A DNA stretch of 64,000 nt, taken from the NCBI GenBank assembly GCA_001552935.1, contig KQ959713.1, positions 62,911 through 126,910 of the forward strand, in the 5' to 3' direction. Under the pieces are notes generated by a model, which ran no database searches, was not told the origin of the DNA, and saw only the letters and a list, made by a program, of their open reading frames with translations. How positions within the stretch are numbered: the stretch's first letter is position 1; each line of letters opens with the position of its first letter. Made by a program: the position numbers and the translations under genes. This document shows positions 8,462 to 17,607 of the stretch, in pieces. The stretch is from Umbribacter vaginalis. GTDB lineage: Bacteria > Actinomycetota > Coriobacteriia > Coriobacteriales > Eggerthellaceae.

Positions 8462-11059
8462 TTACTTCTTTCTGCTTGTTGTTTTTGCTACTTTACCCGC
8501 CTTAGCTGTTGTTGTTTTTGCAGTCTTGCTCGCTTTGGTTGCTGTTACTTTTCCTGCTTTTCCAGTTTTACTTGCTTGCGAGCGCGCTGACTTACGCGAG
8601 CTTGACGTGCGTTTTTTGATGCTTGCTTCCTCTGTTTCTTTACTCGGACATGAAAAATTCGGGCACAATTTCCACGGCCCGCGTGTTGTTGTAACAATCA
8701 CCAGCGGTGCGCCGCAATGCTCACACACTTCATCAGTAGCAGTAATAGCACCATATTGCGGAAGCGGATATCCCGTTTGGCAATCATCATAATTTTCACA
8801 GCGAATAAAACGCTTCAAGGTACGTGGATTGCGCTGAGCAATAAGCTTAGCGTGTTTTCCCTGCTCTTTACACACAGGACATTCGCCTACTACCACATCG
8901 GGCTCTTTATTTGATGCACACGCGGGGTCAATACACATAATGCGTGGCTTAGTGCGAAATGCCGTAACTTTTACTTGCGGCATGCCGCATGCCGGACACA
9001 GTTCGTCAACCGCTTCAATTTTGCCACTGGGTAGCGGATATGTTACATCGCAATCAGGCCAGCCCGCACATCCAATAAACATAGAACGCGTTTTTTGCGA
9101 TGCGCGAATTTGCAAATCTTTACCACATTTTGGACATTTTCCAACATACGCATAAGCAGCAACAGCATCAGCAAGTGCTTCTTTTACTTCTTCTACGTGT
9201 GGCAACAACGCTTCAAGCTGATCGGCAAGCAAGCTGCGCGAATCGCTCACCACATTTTGTTTTGTACTTGCACCGGTTGCAATCGAATTCATCTCTTCTT
9301 CAAGCTGCGATGTCATTTCAGGATGCGTGATATGAGGCGCATATTTATCGAGAGCATCACATACCGCTATCCCCAACGAACAAGGCTCAATCGGGTCGTT
9401 CACAATATATTTCACGTTATATAAACGCTCGATAATGGAATGACGCGTTGACTTTGTTCCCAAGCCAAGCTTTTCCATTTCCTGAATTAAGCGACCTTGC
9501 GAATAGCGCGCAGGAGGTTCCGTTTGCTTGTGTGTGCAGGTTGCTCCTCGAAACACAACTGTATCGCCTTCGTGAAGCGCAGGCAATTGCTCATCACGCT
9601 TAAGCCCAAAGGGATAAATTTCGCGAAATCCTGGCACACGTAACACGTCACCTTTTGCAACAAAAGACTGATCGTTTACTGTTAAGTCTACCTTAGTACC
9701 TTCAATAACCGCTGGTGAACTAAGTGTTGCTAAAAAGCGACGCGCAATTAAGTTATACAATTTATAACGCGGCGCATCAATCATCTCGGGTGTTGCTAAC
9801 GCTGTTGGATAAATAGGCGGATGATCGGTTGTTTGCTGCTTGCCGCGCGTAGCACTCAGCTTCGGCTGCTTCAACAACTGTTCACAAAATGGCGTGTAAG
9901 CTGGGTTTTTAGCTATAGCACGCACCGTATCTTTTAAATTAAGCGTTGAGGGGTATACCGTATTGTCAACACGCGGATACGAGATATAGCCATCCATGTA
10001 TAAACTTTCAGCAAGACGCATGCATCGAGCAGGAGAAATACCCTCTGCGGATGCTGCTGCCATCAAGCTTGTTGTATTAAACGGCGCAGGTGGCGCAACC
10101 GTACGCTTCTTGCGCGTGACGCAAGCAACCCGACCGTGCGTAGCGCCTTCAAGTGCCTGCATCGCAGCCTGTGCCGCCTCTAGCTGCTTAAATCGAGCAG
10201 TCGCATGAGTGGAGCTAAATGCATCAGTGCTGTTCTCTTCTCCAAATTCACCCTGAATAACCCAATAATCTTCAGGAACAAATGCCATGCGCTCACGCTC
10301 TTTTGCAACAATAAGCGCAAGCGTGGGCGTTTGCACGCGTCCTGATGAGCGCACGTTGCCATAACCAGCAAATTTTACAAGCGTCAAGTAACGCGTTAAC
10401 ACGGCGCCCCAAATAAGATCGATGTCTTGGCGCGATGCGCCTGCCGCTGCCAAATTATTATCAAGCTCTACCAAATGAGAAAACGACTCTTCAATTTCTG
10501 CTTTCGTAAATGACGAATAACGCGCCCTTTGAACAGGAACGTTAGGAGCAACATCGTAAATGCAAGAAAGCGCATCGGCTCCAATAAGCTCGCCTTCGCG
10601 ATCAAAGTCGGTTGCGATAATAACTGATGAACACTTTTTTGCAAGGTTTTTAAGCGAGCGAATAATATCTTTTTCTTTGGGAAGCTTTTCGATAGGTGCA
10701 TATACCAAATACGGTAGAGCATCCATTTTCCACGTTTTAAGATCAATACCATCAGGCATAAAAGGTTTGCGGCGCGTATTAAAAGGAGGTACTGGAAGCG
10801 TTTTAGGAAGCGTTACGCTGAGATGGTTTCCCGAAGCATCAACACCTGACCAACCTGCTTTTTTTGTATACGTAAGCTGCTCGGTAAAGTTCGGCTCTAA
10901 AATATGACCGCGCAAGCCAATAGTAACCCACTCTTCACCTTGATGCTCAAAACGATACACAGGAGTAGAAAATACTTTGTCTTTTTTTGGCGCACTGGAA
11001 CTTAATAGGCGAGCAATTTTTTCAGCAGCATCATTTTTCTCGGTTACCACAAGCTTCAT
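8462..11059 (-). CDS. topA: DNA topoisomerase I (type IA) with Lys/Ala-rich tail
   Basis: Relaxes negative supercoils. Toprim motifs are TEKNDAAEKIA at the N-terminus and DFDREGE at 151-157. The catalytic tyrosine is Y361 in YISYPRVDN, and SGRVQTPTL precedes it. The C-terminal third has several four-cysteine zinc modules (CPKCGKD, CPACGMP, CPVCKEQ, CEHCGAP). The last ~45 residues are a Lys/Ala/Thr tail with repeating AK, TAK and KAGK elements resembling histone-like tails, which probably raise DNA affinity. It heads an operon-like run into malic enzyme (2-bp gap). The start ATG at 11057-11059 has an AGGAGAGGA Shine-Dalgarno. Confidence 0.93.
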   Translation of the reverse strand: MKLVVTEKNDAAEKIARLLSSSAPKKDKVFSTPVYRFEHQGEEWVTIGLRGHILEPNFTEQLTYTKKAGWSGVDASGNHLSVTLPKTLPVPPFNTRRKPFMPDGIDLKTWKMDALPYLVYAPIEKLPKEKDIIRSLKNLAKKCSSVIIATDFDREGELIGADALSCIYDVAPNVPVQRARYSSFTKAEIEESFSHLVELDNNLAAAGASRQDIDLIWGAVLTRYLTLVKFAGYGNVRSSGRVQTPTLALIVAKERERMAFVPEDYWVIQGEFGEENSTDAFSSTHATARFKQLEAAQAAMQALEGATHGRVACVTRKKRTVAPPAPFNTTSLMAAASAEGISPARCMRLAESLYMDGYISYPRVDNTVYPSTLNLKDTVRAIAKNPAYTPFCEQLLKQPKLSATRGKQQTTDHPPIYPTALATPEMIDAPRYKLYNLIARRFLATLSSPAVIEGTKVDLTVNDQSFVAKGDVLRVPGFREIYPFGLKRDEQLPALHEGDTVVFRGATCTHKQTEPPARYSQGRLIQEMEKLGLGTKSTRHSIIERLYNVKYIVNDPIEPCSLGIAVCDALDKYAPHITHPEMTSQLEEEMNSIATGASTKQNVVSDSRSLLADQLEALLPHVEEVKEALADAVAAYAYVGKCPKCGKDLQIRASQKTRSMFIGCAGWPDCDVTYPLPSGKIEAVDELCPACGMPQVKVTAFRTKPRIMCIDPACASNKEPDVVVGECPVCKEQGKHAKLIAQRNPRTLKRFIRCENYDDCQTGYPLPQYGAITATDEVCEHCGAPLVIVTTTRGPWKLCPNFSCPSKETEEASIKKRTSSSRKSARSQASKTGKAGKVTATKASKTAKTTTAKAGKVAKTTSRKK

Positions 11060-11184
11060 GTGGGAAATCCTCTCCTTGGTGCCATGCTATCAGGCGTCAT
11101 ACAACGCATCAAGCCTCGCACAACCCGTTAGTAATACCATTATGCGCATAAAATGCGGCGTTGACTACAACACATACACCATGC

Positions 11185-11805
11185 TTAGTCTTCATAGCTT
11201 CTCTTTGCATGCGAAAAAATAAAAGGTGCAGTTGGTTCTACTAAATCGAACATCGTATTAGCAAGCTGTCGAATTTCCCATTGTGCGCATTTATCGCAGC
11301 GCAGCGAGAAGAAATTAAACAGCGAACGAATATTCATTGTTACAACAATTTTTGTTTCGGTGGCGTTAGTAAGTACAAAACGAGCATCTTCACAGGGAAT
11401 ATCAGCTTCAATCATTTCTTTATACAAATCGCTTACTTGCTGAAGGAGATGATCATAACGCTCAGAAAACACTGGATTGTTCGCAATCGATTCTGGCTTA
11501 ACAGTTGGAACTGCATCTTTAAATTTCACGTAACGCTGAGATTGTTGTGAATAGCTTGCAATACGATGACGCACTAACTCATGCGAGCATGCACGCGAAA
11601 TGCCCTCAATAGCAAACGTATAGCACACATGCTCGAGCGTTGAATAATGTTTGCGCTTCAAAATAACACTCAAAACGCGATGTATTTTTTCTTCTTCCAT
11701 GGTTTCAAGTAAATCGGCAGCCCCTACCGATGCGTAACATAAATGTGCTGCACACGCAATTGCGCGTTCGGGATTAGGCGTATGATAGAGTAATTCGACG
11801 TTCAT
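11185..11805 (-). CDS. thyX: Flavin-dependent thymidylate synthase
   Basis: Makes dTMP from dUMP using methylene-tetrahydrofolate and reduced FAD, replacing ThyA. The diagnostic ThyX pattern RHRxxSxxxxSxR is exact, with R79-H80-R81, S84, S89 and R91. The conserved ETK and NIRSLFNFFSLR segments are also present, and the 206-residue length is normal. It lies 125 bp before topA at the head of the minus-strand run that also contains tmk, the next enzyme in dTTP synthesis. No thyA is seen in the window. Confidence 0.95.
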   Translation of the reverse strand: MNVELLYHTPNPERAIACAAHLCYASVGAADLLETMEEEKIHRVLSVILKRKHYSTLEHVCYTFAIEGISRACSHELVRHRIASYSQQSQRYVKFKDAVPTVKPESIANNPVFSERYDHLLQQVSDLYKEMIEADIPCEDARFVLTNATETKIVVTMNIRSLFNFFSLRCDKCAQWEIRQLANTMFDLVEPTAPFIFSHAKRSYED

Positions 11806-12076
11806 GATGCTCCTTTGCTGTCGATAACTGTCATGCAGTACTGATGTGCATTACTGATGTATTCTAGCACCCTTCTTGTATATTTGAGTATATAAACATG
11901 AACATAAATGCGTTTTCATAAACGATACACTCATAATCATAATTGCTTTACAAACTGGGATTATAGTGGGCTACATCCAAAAAAACAGGGTGTGTATACG
12001 CACTCATGATACACTATAAATGTGTCATATTATACCTTGAGGGGAAGAACACGAAAAAGAACAAGGGGCCATACTC

Positions 12077-13195
12077 ATGAACACATCTGAAGCGCCAAAG
12101 TCTGTTTGTTCAAGCGCGCGCCATGCTGATACCAACCAACAAGCACACCATATTACCTACGATCAACTGGTAAAATACTGTAACATACTCGACGACGCAT
12201 GCATACCTCTGTTGTTAAATATCAACTGGAATGATGAATGGAAACGCATCCAAAAAACGCGTAATTCACCTGATGATAGCAGTGCATGGGATGCACGTGC
12301 AGCCAGTTTTCCTACAGCGCATGGCACGCATAGCGCCTACGCAAGCACGTTTATTGCATACTCCGACATTCAAGCGAGCGACACGGTGTTTGATATGGGT
12401 TGCGGAACAGGCGTTCTTGCGTTGCCGCTGGCACAAATGGGTGTTGATGTATTGGCGGCAGATTTTTCACGCGGTATGCTTTCTGTCATGGAGCAATCAT
12501 TGCATATGCACCATATTGCCTTTTCGCATGCACAATCAGCCCGAACGTTTATCGATTCGCATGCACAAACGACATGTGCGTTAATAACACAGGAAGCAAA
12601 CAAAGCGCATACCACCCATACAGGATCGGTACATATTATGCAACTAAGCTGGGAAGATGTGTGGAGTGATGCGGGTTTTCAGCCAAACATGGTAGACGTT
12701 GCTGTTGCGTCGCGCTCAATTGCAACAAGCGATTTAGGCAAAAGCATCCTGCGTTTGAGTATGGTGGCACGGCGCCGCGCGTGTATAACGCTTGCGCGTG
12801 AAGTGTCGCCGCGCATTGACAGGCGCTTAATGGAAATGCTGCAGCTTCCTATGGTTGTTGGACGCGATTTCTACTATGCGTTCATGATTCTAGCAGGCTA
12901 CGGATTTACTCCTGAAGTACGCTATATTCCCGCAGGTAGACACGACTATTTCGACACGCTTGATGAAGCGCACGAATTCTATGAACGCTTGGTCGTTGGC
13001 AGCTTGAAAAACTTCGTTGATGCGCAGGCGCTTGCACGTGCGATACAGCGCTTGCACGTATGGGTGGATAGCGAAATTGTTGCGAACCCACACCAATGCG
13101 AAGACACGCCGCAGGCACTGCGGACGCGTGAAAAACGCGATGTGCAATGGGCGCACATAAGTTGGGATACATCGTCTTTTCCTGCGCAGTCATAA
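12077..13195 (+). CDS. Class I SAM-dependent methyltransferase, substrate unknown
   Basis: A 372-residue cytoplasmic protein with a clear SAM-binding fold. Motif I is VFDMGCGTG at 104-112, followed by acidic motif II VLAADFS. The segment VDVAVASRSIATSDLG corresponds to the post-motif region where arylated or small-molecule methyltransferases vary. The N-terminal ~80 residues and C-terminal ~100 have no motif I recognise. It is monocistronic, with nothing obvious next to it that hints at the substrate. The start ATG follows AAGGGG with a 12-base gap, so the ribosome site is slightly distant. Confidence 0.75.
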   Translation: MNTSEAPKSVCSSARHADTNQQAHHITYDQLVKYCNILDDACIPLLLNINWNDEWKRIQKTRNSPDDSSAWDARAASFPTAHGTHSAYASTFIAYSDIQASDTVFDMGCGTGVLALPLAQMGVDVLAADFSRGMLSVMEQSLHMHHIAFSHAQSARTFIDSHAQTTCALITQEANKAHTTHTGSVHIMQLSWEDVWSDAGFQPNMVDVAVASRSIATSDLGKSILRLSMVARRRACITLAREVSPRIDRRLMEMLQLPMVVGRDFYYAFMILAGYGFTPEVRYIPAGRHDYFDTLDEAHEFYERLVVGSLKNFVDAQALARAIQRLHVWVDSEIVANPHQCEDTPQALRTREKRDVQWAHISWDTSSFPAQS

Positions 13196-13398
13196 CACGG
13201 CGAGGCACGTTACGCGCACGATGCAGCTTATCATGTGCACGTTTCGGCTTGTTATGTGCGCGTTTCGGCTTGCCTGCGCCATTTGCACGAAGCAGCACAC
13301 TCCCTGCGCATTGCACCGCTCCCCGCCTGATTCGGCTTGTCACCAGCGACAACGGCACTTAGCACCTTAAGGGATGCCGTGCATGAAAATCCACCTAC
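13196..13398. other. Non-coding spacer with degenerate repeats
   Basis: Between the methyltransferase and the rpmE terminator. It contains imperfect direct repeats of the form CTT(A/G)T(C/T)ATGTGC(A/G)CGTTTCGG near 13226-13273. No gene or tRNA is recognisable. Confidence 0.6.
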
Positions 13399-13442
13399 AA
13401 AAAAATCGGTGTAACGAGCATGTACACTCATTACACCGACTT
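13399..13442 (-). terminator. Rho-independent terminator of rpmE
   Basis: Read on the minus strand, AGTCGGTGTAATGAG pairs with CTCGTTACACCGAT across a short loop and is followed by a run of seven T. It lies about 58 bp past the rpmE stop. Confidence 0.85.
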
Positions 13443-13499
13443 ACCGTTCCAACACTGTTATGACGCTTACATCAAGAAAGTGTCAAAGAAGATAATGCG

Positions 13500-14003
13500 C
13501 TATTCAGCCTTTTCAGATGCGCTTGCATCAGCGCTTTTCTCGTCATTTTCTTCAGCAGTATTCTCGCTGGCAACTTCAGCGCCAGCAGCTTCTTTTTCAG
13601 CAGCTTCTTTTTCAGCAGCTTCTTTCGCAGCAGCTTCTGCAGCTTCCTTTGCTTCTTTTTCAGCGCGAGCAGCATATTCCTGAGCACGCTTTTCTTTTTC
13701 AGCAGCTTTTGCAGCACGCTCGGCCTTGCGCTTTTCTTCTGCAGCAAGAGCAGCTTGTGCACGCTCTGCTTTACGTTTTTCTTCACGCTCAGCAACCGAT
13801 GCACTTGCAGAACCAAATTTATTCGCAAAGCGCTGTACGCGTCCGCCCGTATCAACAAATTTTTGCTGACCAGTATAGAACGGATGGCACGCATTGCAAA
13901 TTTCAACGCGAATTTCAGGCTTGGTAGCATGCGTTTTAAATGTATTTCCACAGCTACACGTTACCGTGCATTCCACATATTCGGGATGAATTCCGGGTTT
14001 CAT
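13500..14003 (-). CDS. rpmE: Ribosomal protein L31 (zinc type) with ~95-residue Ala/Glu/Lys tail
   Basis: Residues 1-~66 are L31 of the zinc-ribbon (C+) class, with cysteines at 16, 18, 36 and 39 (TCSCGN and [11 protein letters not shown]), then [12 protein letters not shown]31 bridges the two ribosomal subunits. Normal L31 is 70-90 residues; this one continues to 167 with a highly charged, Ala/Glu/Lys-rich, probably helical tail. The tail is made from repeated [11 protein letters not shown] elements encoded by near-identical 15-bp units. The start ATG has an AAAGGAG ribosome site. An 8-bp-stem hairpin lies in its leader (14021-14041). Confidence 0.93.
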   Translation of the reverse strand: MKPGIHPEYVECTVTCSCGNTFKTHATKPEIRVEICNACHPFYTGQQKFVDTGGRVQRFANKFGSASASVAEREEKRKAERAQAALAAEEKRKAERAAKAAEKEKRAQEYAARAEKEAKEAAEAAAKEAAEKEAAEKEAAGAEVASENTAEENDEKSADASASEKAE

Positions 14004-14020
14004 ATAGTCTCCTTTATCGA

Positions 14021-14041
14021 GGCTTGGTTTCCGACCAAGCC
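14021..14041 (-). promoter_or_regulatory. Leader hairpin upstream of rpmE
   Basis: GGCTTGGT and ACCAAGCC form a perfect 8-bp stem around a 5-base loop, ending 17 bases before the rpmE start codon and just before its ribosome site. There is no T run, so it is not a standard terminator. It could be an autoregulatory L31 or RNA-stability element; this is inference. Confidence 0.5.
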
Positions 14042-14175
14042 GAAGAATTGCTCGAGCAGTTTACCATACTTGTACACGCCAATCAAGCGCATGCACCACA
14101 CGTGGTCTTATTATGAACACATGTACACAATATTTGCACGCAGCATACTAAAGCACGCGGCATACTATTCGCACG

Positions 14176-16122
14176 CTAGTTATTCTGCTCTTTTTTTGCA
14201 CGTTTACGCATATGTATACTTGCCATTCCAGCACCAAGTGCTGCAAGAGCAAAACCAAATGGCGTCGTATCTGCTGTTTTCGGTAAACGTTTCTGCTCGT
14301 TATGTGCGCCGTGTCGATCATGCGGCGCCACCTCATGAGCGCCACGTGCTGTATCGGAGTTCGAATCAGGTTTATCGAGCGGACGCAGCGTATCGCGCTT
14401 GTTTACATCAGGAACGTCTTCGCTGTGAGGCATTTCAGGTGCAGGTGTAGGCGCTGGTACAGGATTAGGTTCAGGGTGTGGTGTCGGTGTGGGCACCGGT
14501 GTCGGTGCAGGAGGCGTTGGTACAGGCGGCTTAGGAGCAGGTGGCGCAGGTGTTGGAGGCTGCGGTTGTGGTTCAGGATCTTTAACAAACGTCCATGTTC
14601 CTACAAACGTAACATCGTTAGCGATATTTTCCATACGCGCCTTATCCCACCCGCTAAATTTCCACGTTCCTTTAGCTTGTGCATCTTTAATTGATGTTGT
14701 TGTAAGGCTTTGTGCTGTAATGTCAGTTGTTTCGTACGCTGTTGTTGCTTGCGGCAAAAGCGCTAACACATTTTGGGGAAGCGCCTGGTGAGCATCAGTG
14801 CCGTTAACAAATGAATAGGTAACATTAAATTTTTTTGCACCACGAATAAGAAATGATGTATCTCCAAGCACGAAACCTTTATCGCCCCACATTTGGTTAT
14901 CACCATTCTGGTTTTTATAATACAATACCGACCAAGCTTTGCCATCTTTCGTATTTACAAAGGTAAAGGTGTTCTTTGCAGTATCAACCGTGCCAACATT
15001 GGCAAGATACGCGCCATTACCATCGTTATCGTTATAAATATCAAAATATATCGGCTTAGAAGTGCCCTCGTTGTTCTTTGCAATAACATTGGTAAAGTGA
15101 TATTGCACAGGACGCGAGGTTGCCTTCTGGGGATTATCTTTATGGGGAACAAGCACTACATCAGGCAAGTGTTGCGCAACAAAAGGAGTGGCATGCTGAA
15201 TATCTTGCATGTTTTTAGGTAATATGCTCCAATACTTTTTCAAGTCAAGCTTGCTCAAGTCGCCGTTATCAACAATTTTTGTAATATTGTTCCACCCAAA
15301 AGCTTGAGAGCCAATAATTTTAAGCGTAGAGGGAAGTGTTACCGAGCTAATGTTATTTTCCCGAAAAGCAACGGCATCAATTTCGGTTACTCCCTCAGGA
15401 ATAGTAACTTCGCCGCCAATACTGTTCCACCAAAATGCAGCGTACCCGATTTTTTTCAGTGTTGAAGGAAATGTCACGCTTTTAATGAGTCCATCATATC
15501 GCTTACTCGAATTAGAAAATGCCTGTCCATCAATTTCAGTGATACCTTCGGGAATAACAAGTTTACCACCCGATTTTTTCAGTTTTTCTATACCAGATGC
15601 CAACAGACCTCCTGGAGCTGTGCCGTCAGTTGAGCGTCGATCAACAATTTTTGTGTCATCGTTTTCATCAAGGTAGAAATCAGCTTTTGTCCACGTAATC
15701 GTTTCAGATGTATCCGCAGTGCTTCCACCATTGCCAGTGTTACCACCATTGGCATTCGTTCCAGCATTGGCGCTGTTTGCTTGCGCGGCACCATTTGAAA
15801 CAGGTGTAGACGTGCTAGCACCAGTATTTCCAGCCCTACCCGCTAACGATTCTTGAGCACTACGCGTTTGTGCAGACTGTAGGGCAGAACTACTGCGATC
15901 ACGTGTTGCTGCACGAATATCTTCATACGATTTATGCTGCAATTGAGCGGGTGTTATACCTCCCCCCGCAGTATTTTTAGTATCTAATTGTGTTTGCGTT
16001 TGTAAAAGCTGCTCGCTTGTACTTACCGGTGATGGGGTAGCAAAAGCGCTCCCTGATACCATTGCCACACTTGCACACAGCGACACAGCCACTACGCTAA
16101 AGCGCGATTTAACATGACTCAT
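14176..16122 (-). CDS. LPXTG-anchored surface protein with BspA-type leucine-rich repeats and a SHIRT domain
   Basis: A sortase substrate of 648 residues. An N-terminal signal peptide (FSVVAVSLCASVAMVSGSAFA) is followed by a Ser/Asn/Gly-rich region. Three BspA/LRR_5-type repeats of the form IPEGVTEIDxxAF and FPSTLKKIGxxAF lie at about residues 195-285. A SHIRT-like domain (TYSFVNGT ... GTWKFSGWD ... FVGTWTF) sits near 430-510. A Pro-rich wall-spanning stalk, the sorting signal LPKTA, a hydrophobic segment and a positive tail complete it. The architecture suggests adhesion to host or neighbouring cells. No sortase is in the window. The AT-rich upstream region probably holds its promoter. Confidence 0.9.
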   Translation of the reverse strand: MSHVKSRFSVVAVSLCASVAMVSGSAFATPSPVSTSEQLLQTQTQLDTKNTAGGGITPAQLQHKSYEDIRAATRDRSSSALQSAQTRSAQESLAGRAGNTGASTSTPVSNGAAQANSANAGTNANGGNTGNGGSTADTSETITWTKADFYLDENDDTKIVDRRSTDGTAPGGLLASGIEKLKKSGGKLVIPEGITEIDGQAFSNSSKRYDGLIKSVTFPSTLKKIGYAAFWWNSIGGEVTIPEGVTEIDAVAFRENNISSVTLPSTLKIIGSQAFGWNNITKIVDNGDLSKLDLKKYWSILPKNMQDIQHATPFVAQHLPDVVLVPHKDNPQKATSRPVQYHFTNVIAKNNEGTSKPIYFDIYNDNDGNGAYLANVGTVDTAKNTFTFVNTKDGKAWSVLYYKNQNGDNQMWGDKGFVLGDTSFLIRGAKKFNVTYSFVNGTDAHQALPQNVLALLPQATTAYETTDITAQSLTTTSIKDAQAKGTWKFSGWDKARMENIANDVTFVGTWTFVKDPEPQPQPPTPAPPAPKPPVPTPPAPTPVPTPTPHPEPNPVPAPTPAPEMPHSEDVPDVNKRDTLRPLDKPDSNSDTARGAHEVAPHDRHGAHNEQKRLPKTADTTPFGFALAALGAGMASIHMRKRAKKEQNN

Positions 16123-16322
16123 AAATGTCCTCTCAAAAATGTAATCACATATTCTTAAATTATAAGTATTACTGTCATTGTATAAGCAATGCTTATATTC
16201 TATACACTATAAGTGTAACAAACAATAAGAAGCTCTCTCATGCTTTTATGACTCTCTTCGAGAACTTCCAAGAAAAATTTACAAGCTTTTAAATTAAAAC
16301 ACGCGGCATATGCGCCACTATC

Positions 16323-17468
16323 TTATGAAATATGCACCGCGGTATTGCGTGGAATATTCCTATAGAACCACTGCGCATCAGCAACACTTAAGCGTATACA
16401 TCCATGTGAAGCAGGTACACCAAGCTTTTCTGCTTCATGAGCAATATAGCTGCCCTCACGCGATGTAGTAGGAACTGAGTGAAAAAGATACGTCGTACCT
16501 TTAAAAGCAACCCAATAATTTGCTCCCATACGTTCGCGTGGATTATAAAAATGCAAATCACGCTCGCCTATGCGAAAGTCCCCCCGTGGCGTTGTGTTGT
16601 CCATTCCACTACTGATGACCATGGTATAAATTGCGACGTTATTTTGATAAATAACAGCACGCTGTTGTGAAAGATTCACAAGCACCTTAACGCGCGCATT
16701 CTTTTGCAAAACAGGATAAGCTCCCCCTGTTGGCAAATACCAAAACGGAGCATTAAAAAAACGTGATGCGTGTGCGGGCGGATACGCAGGAAACAGCAAC
16801 GATGAAAAAAACTGTGGCAGCAACGAAGCGCTGTTGAGTGGTTCAACAAACGATGACACGTTTGCACCATACGACAAGCTAGCAGCCAGCGGCTGAACTA
16901 CGGTCATATAGCGCAATAGTGCAAGATCGGTGTATATATCAGCACGTGTATGATTGTTGCGCGTGTGAAGAAGCGTATGCAACGGATCATTCGCACGATA
17001 CATAACACTTGGCGCTGATGCAGCTGGTAGCGAGCCATAAACAGCATCAGCACTATGCTGCGCAGTATATGCTCCCTGCTGAACACTATCCTCGTGTGTT
17101 GTATTTGGAGTATGACTGCATCGTGCAAGCAATACAACCACGCAAAGCAAAGGAGCACCACATACAGCTATCAAAAGCAATCGTTTACGCTGTTTTTGCA
17201 TTCCTCGTGGTGTATCGTGCGCTGTATAACGGGTTCGATCAAAAGAATGAATTGCACTATCAAGCACTGAATGCGGTGAATTATACTGCATTTCTCCTGG
17301 ATGACCAGCCTGTTTTTCTTTGCTGTAGCGCGCAAAAAACCGCAACAAAAACTGCACTAAGGCACGCGCATAATAAAATATCACATGCGCAAGATAGAGC
17401 AATGCATACGCTACAAGCCGCAAAAGCACTGCACTGCCATTAAGCAGTTTGATAAGAAAATCAGGCAC
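16323..17468 (-). CDS. Membrane-anchored L,D-transpeptidase (YkuD fold)
   Basis: Cross-links peptidoglycan through 3-3 bonds or attaches proteins to it. The C-terminal YkuD domain ends with HSVPTTSREG and SHGCIRLS, giving His355 and the catalytic Cys357. Two hydrophobic stretches in the N-terminal ~125 residues (LLRLVAYALLYLAHVIFYY and LLLIAVCGAPLLCVVVLLA) indicate membrane anchoring with an outward catalytic domain. The start is GTG at 17466-17468, 5 bases after AGGAG. This ribosome site and start lie inside a 21-bp tandem duplication. Confidence 0.88.
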   Translation of the reverse strand: MPDFLIKLLNGSAVLLRLVAYALLYLAHVIFYYARALVQFLLRFFARYSKEKQAGHPGEMQYNSPHSVLDSAIHSFDRTRYTAHDTPRGMQKQRKRLLLIAVCGAPLLCVVVLLARCSHTPNTTHEDSVQQGAYTAQHSADAVYGSLPAASAPSVMYRANDPLHTLLHTRNNHTRADIYTDLALLRYMTVVQPLAASLSYGANVSSFVEPLNSASLLPQFFSSLLFPAYPPAHASRFFNAPFWYLPTGGAYPVLQKNARVKVLVNLSQQRAVIYQNNVAIYTMVISSGMDNTTPRGDFRIGERDLHFYNPRERMGANYWVAFKGTTYLFHSVPTTSREGSYIAHEAEKLGVPASHGCIRLSVADAQWFYRNIPRNTAVHIS

Positions 17469-17502
17469 TCATACTCCTATTTCAGGCGCTCATACTCCTA
17501 TT
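17461..17502 (+). repeat. 21-bp tandem duplication over the L,D-transpeptidase start
   Basis: Two adjacent 21-bp copies (17461-17481 and 17482-17502) differ by one base. Each contains an AGGAG ribosome site on the minus strand. The single A/G difference makes only the inner copy carry the GTG start, so the outer copy is a duplicated, startless initiation region. Confidence 0.9.
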
Positions 17503-17607
17503 ATATGTTTTAAAACGCATGCTGTACCACTGGTTAAGCACACCACATTACGTTTTATCACGATGCATGTGCCTACAAATGGTAAGTCATACCACACCAT
17601 AATGATA

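Noticed and set aside
12077-13195. Methyltransferase as a menaquinone UbiE/MenG enzyme
   Set aside because: Only the SAM-binding motif is shared; the rest of the protein and its length do not match UbiE/MenG, and it is far from the men genes.
13755-14450. 231-codon plus-strand open frame
   Set aside because: Spans the antisense of rpmE, the spacer and the surface-protein stalk; no family resemblance.
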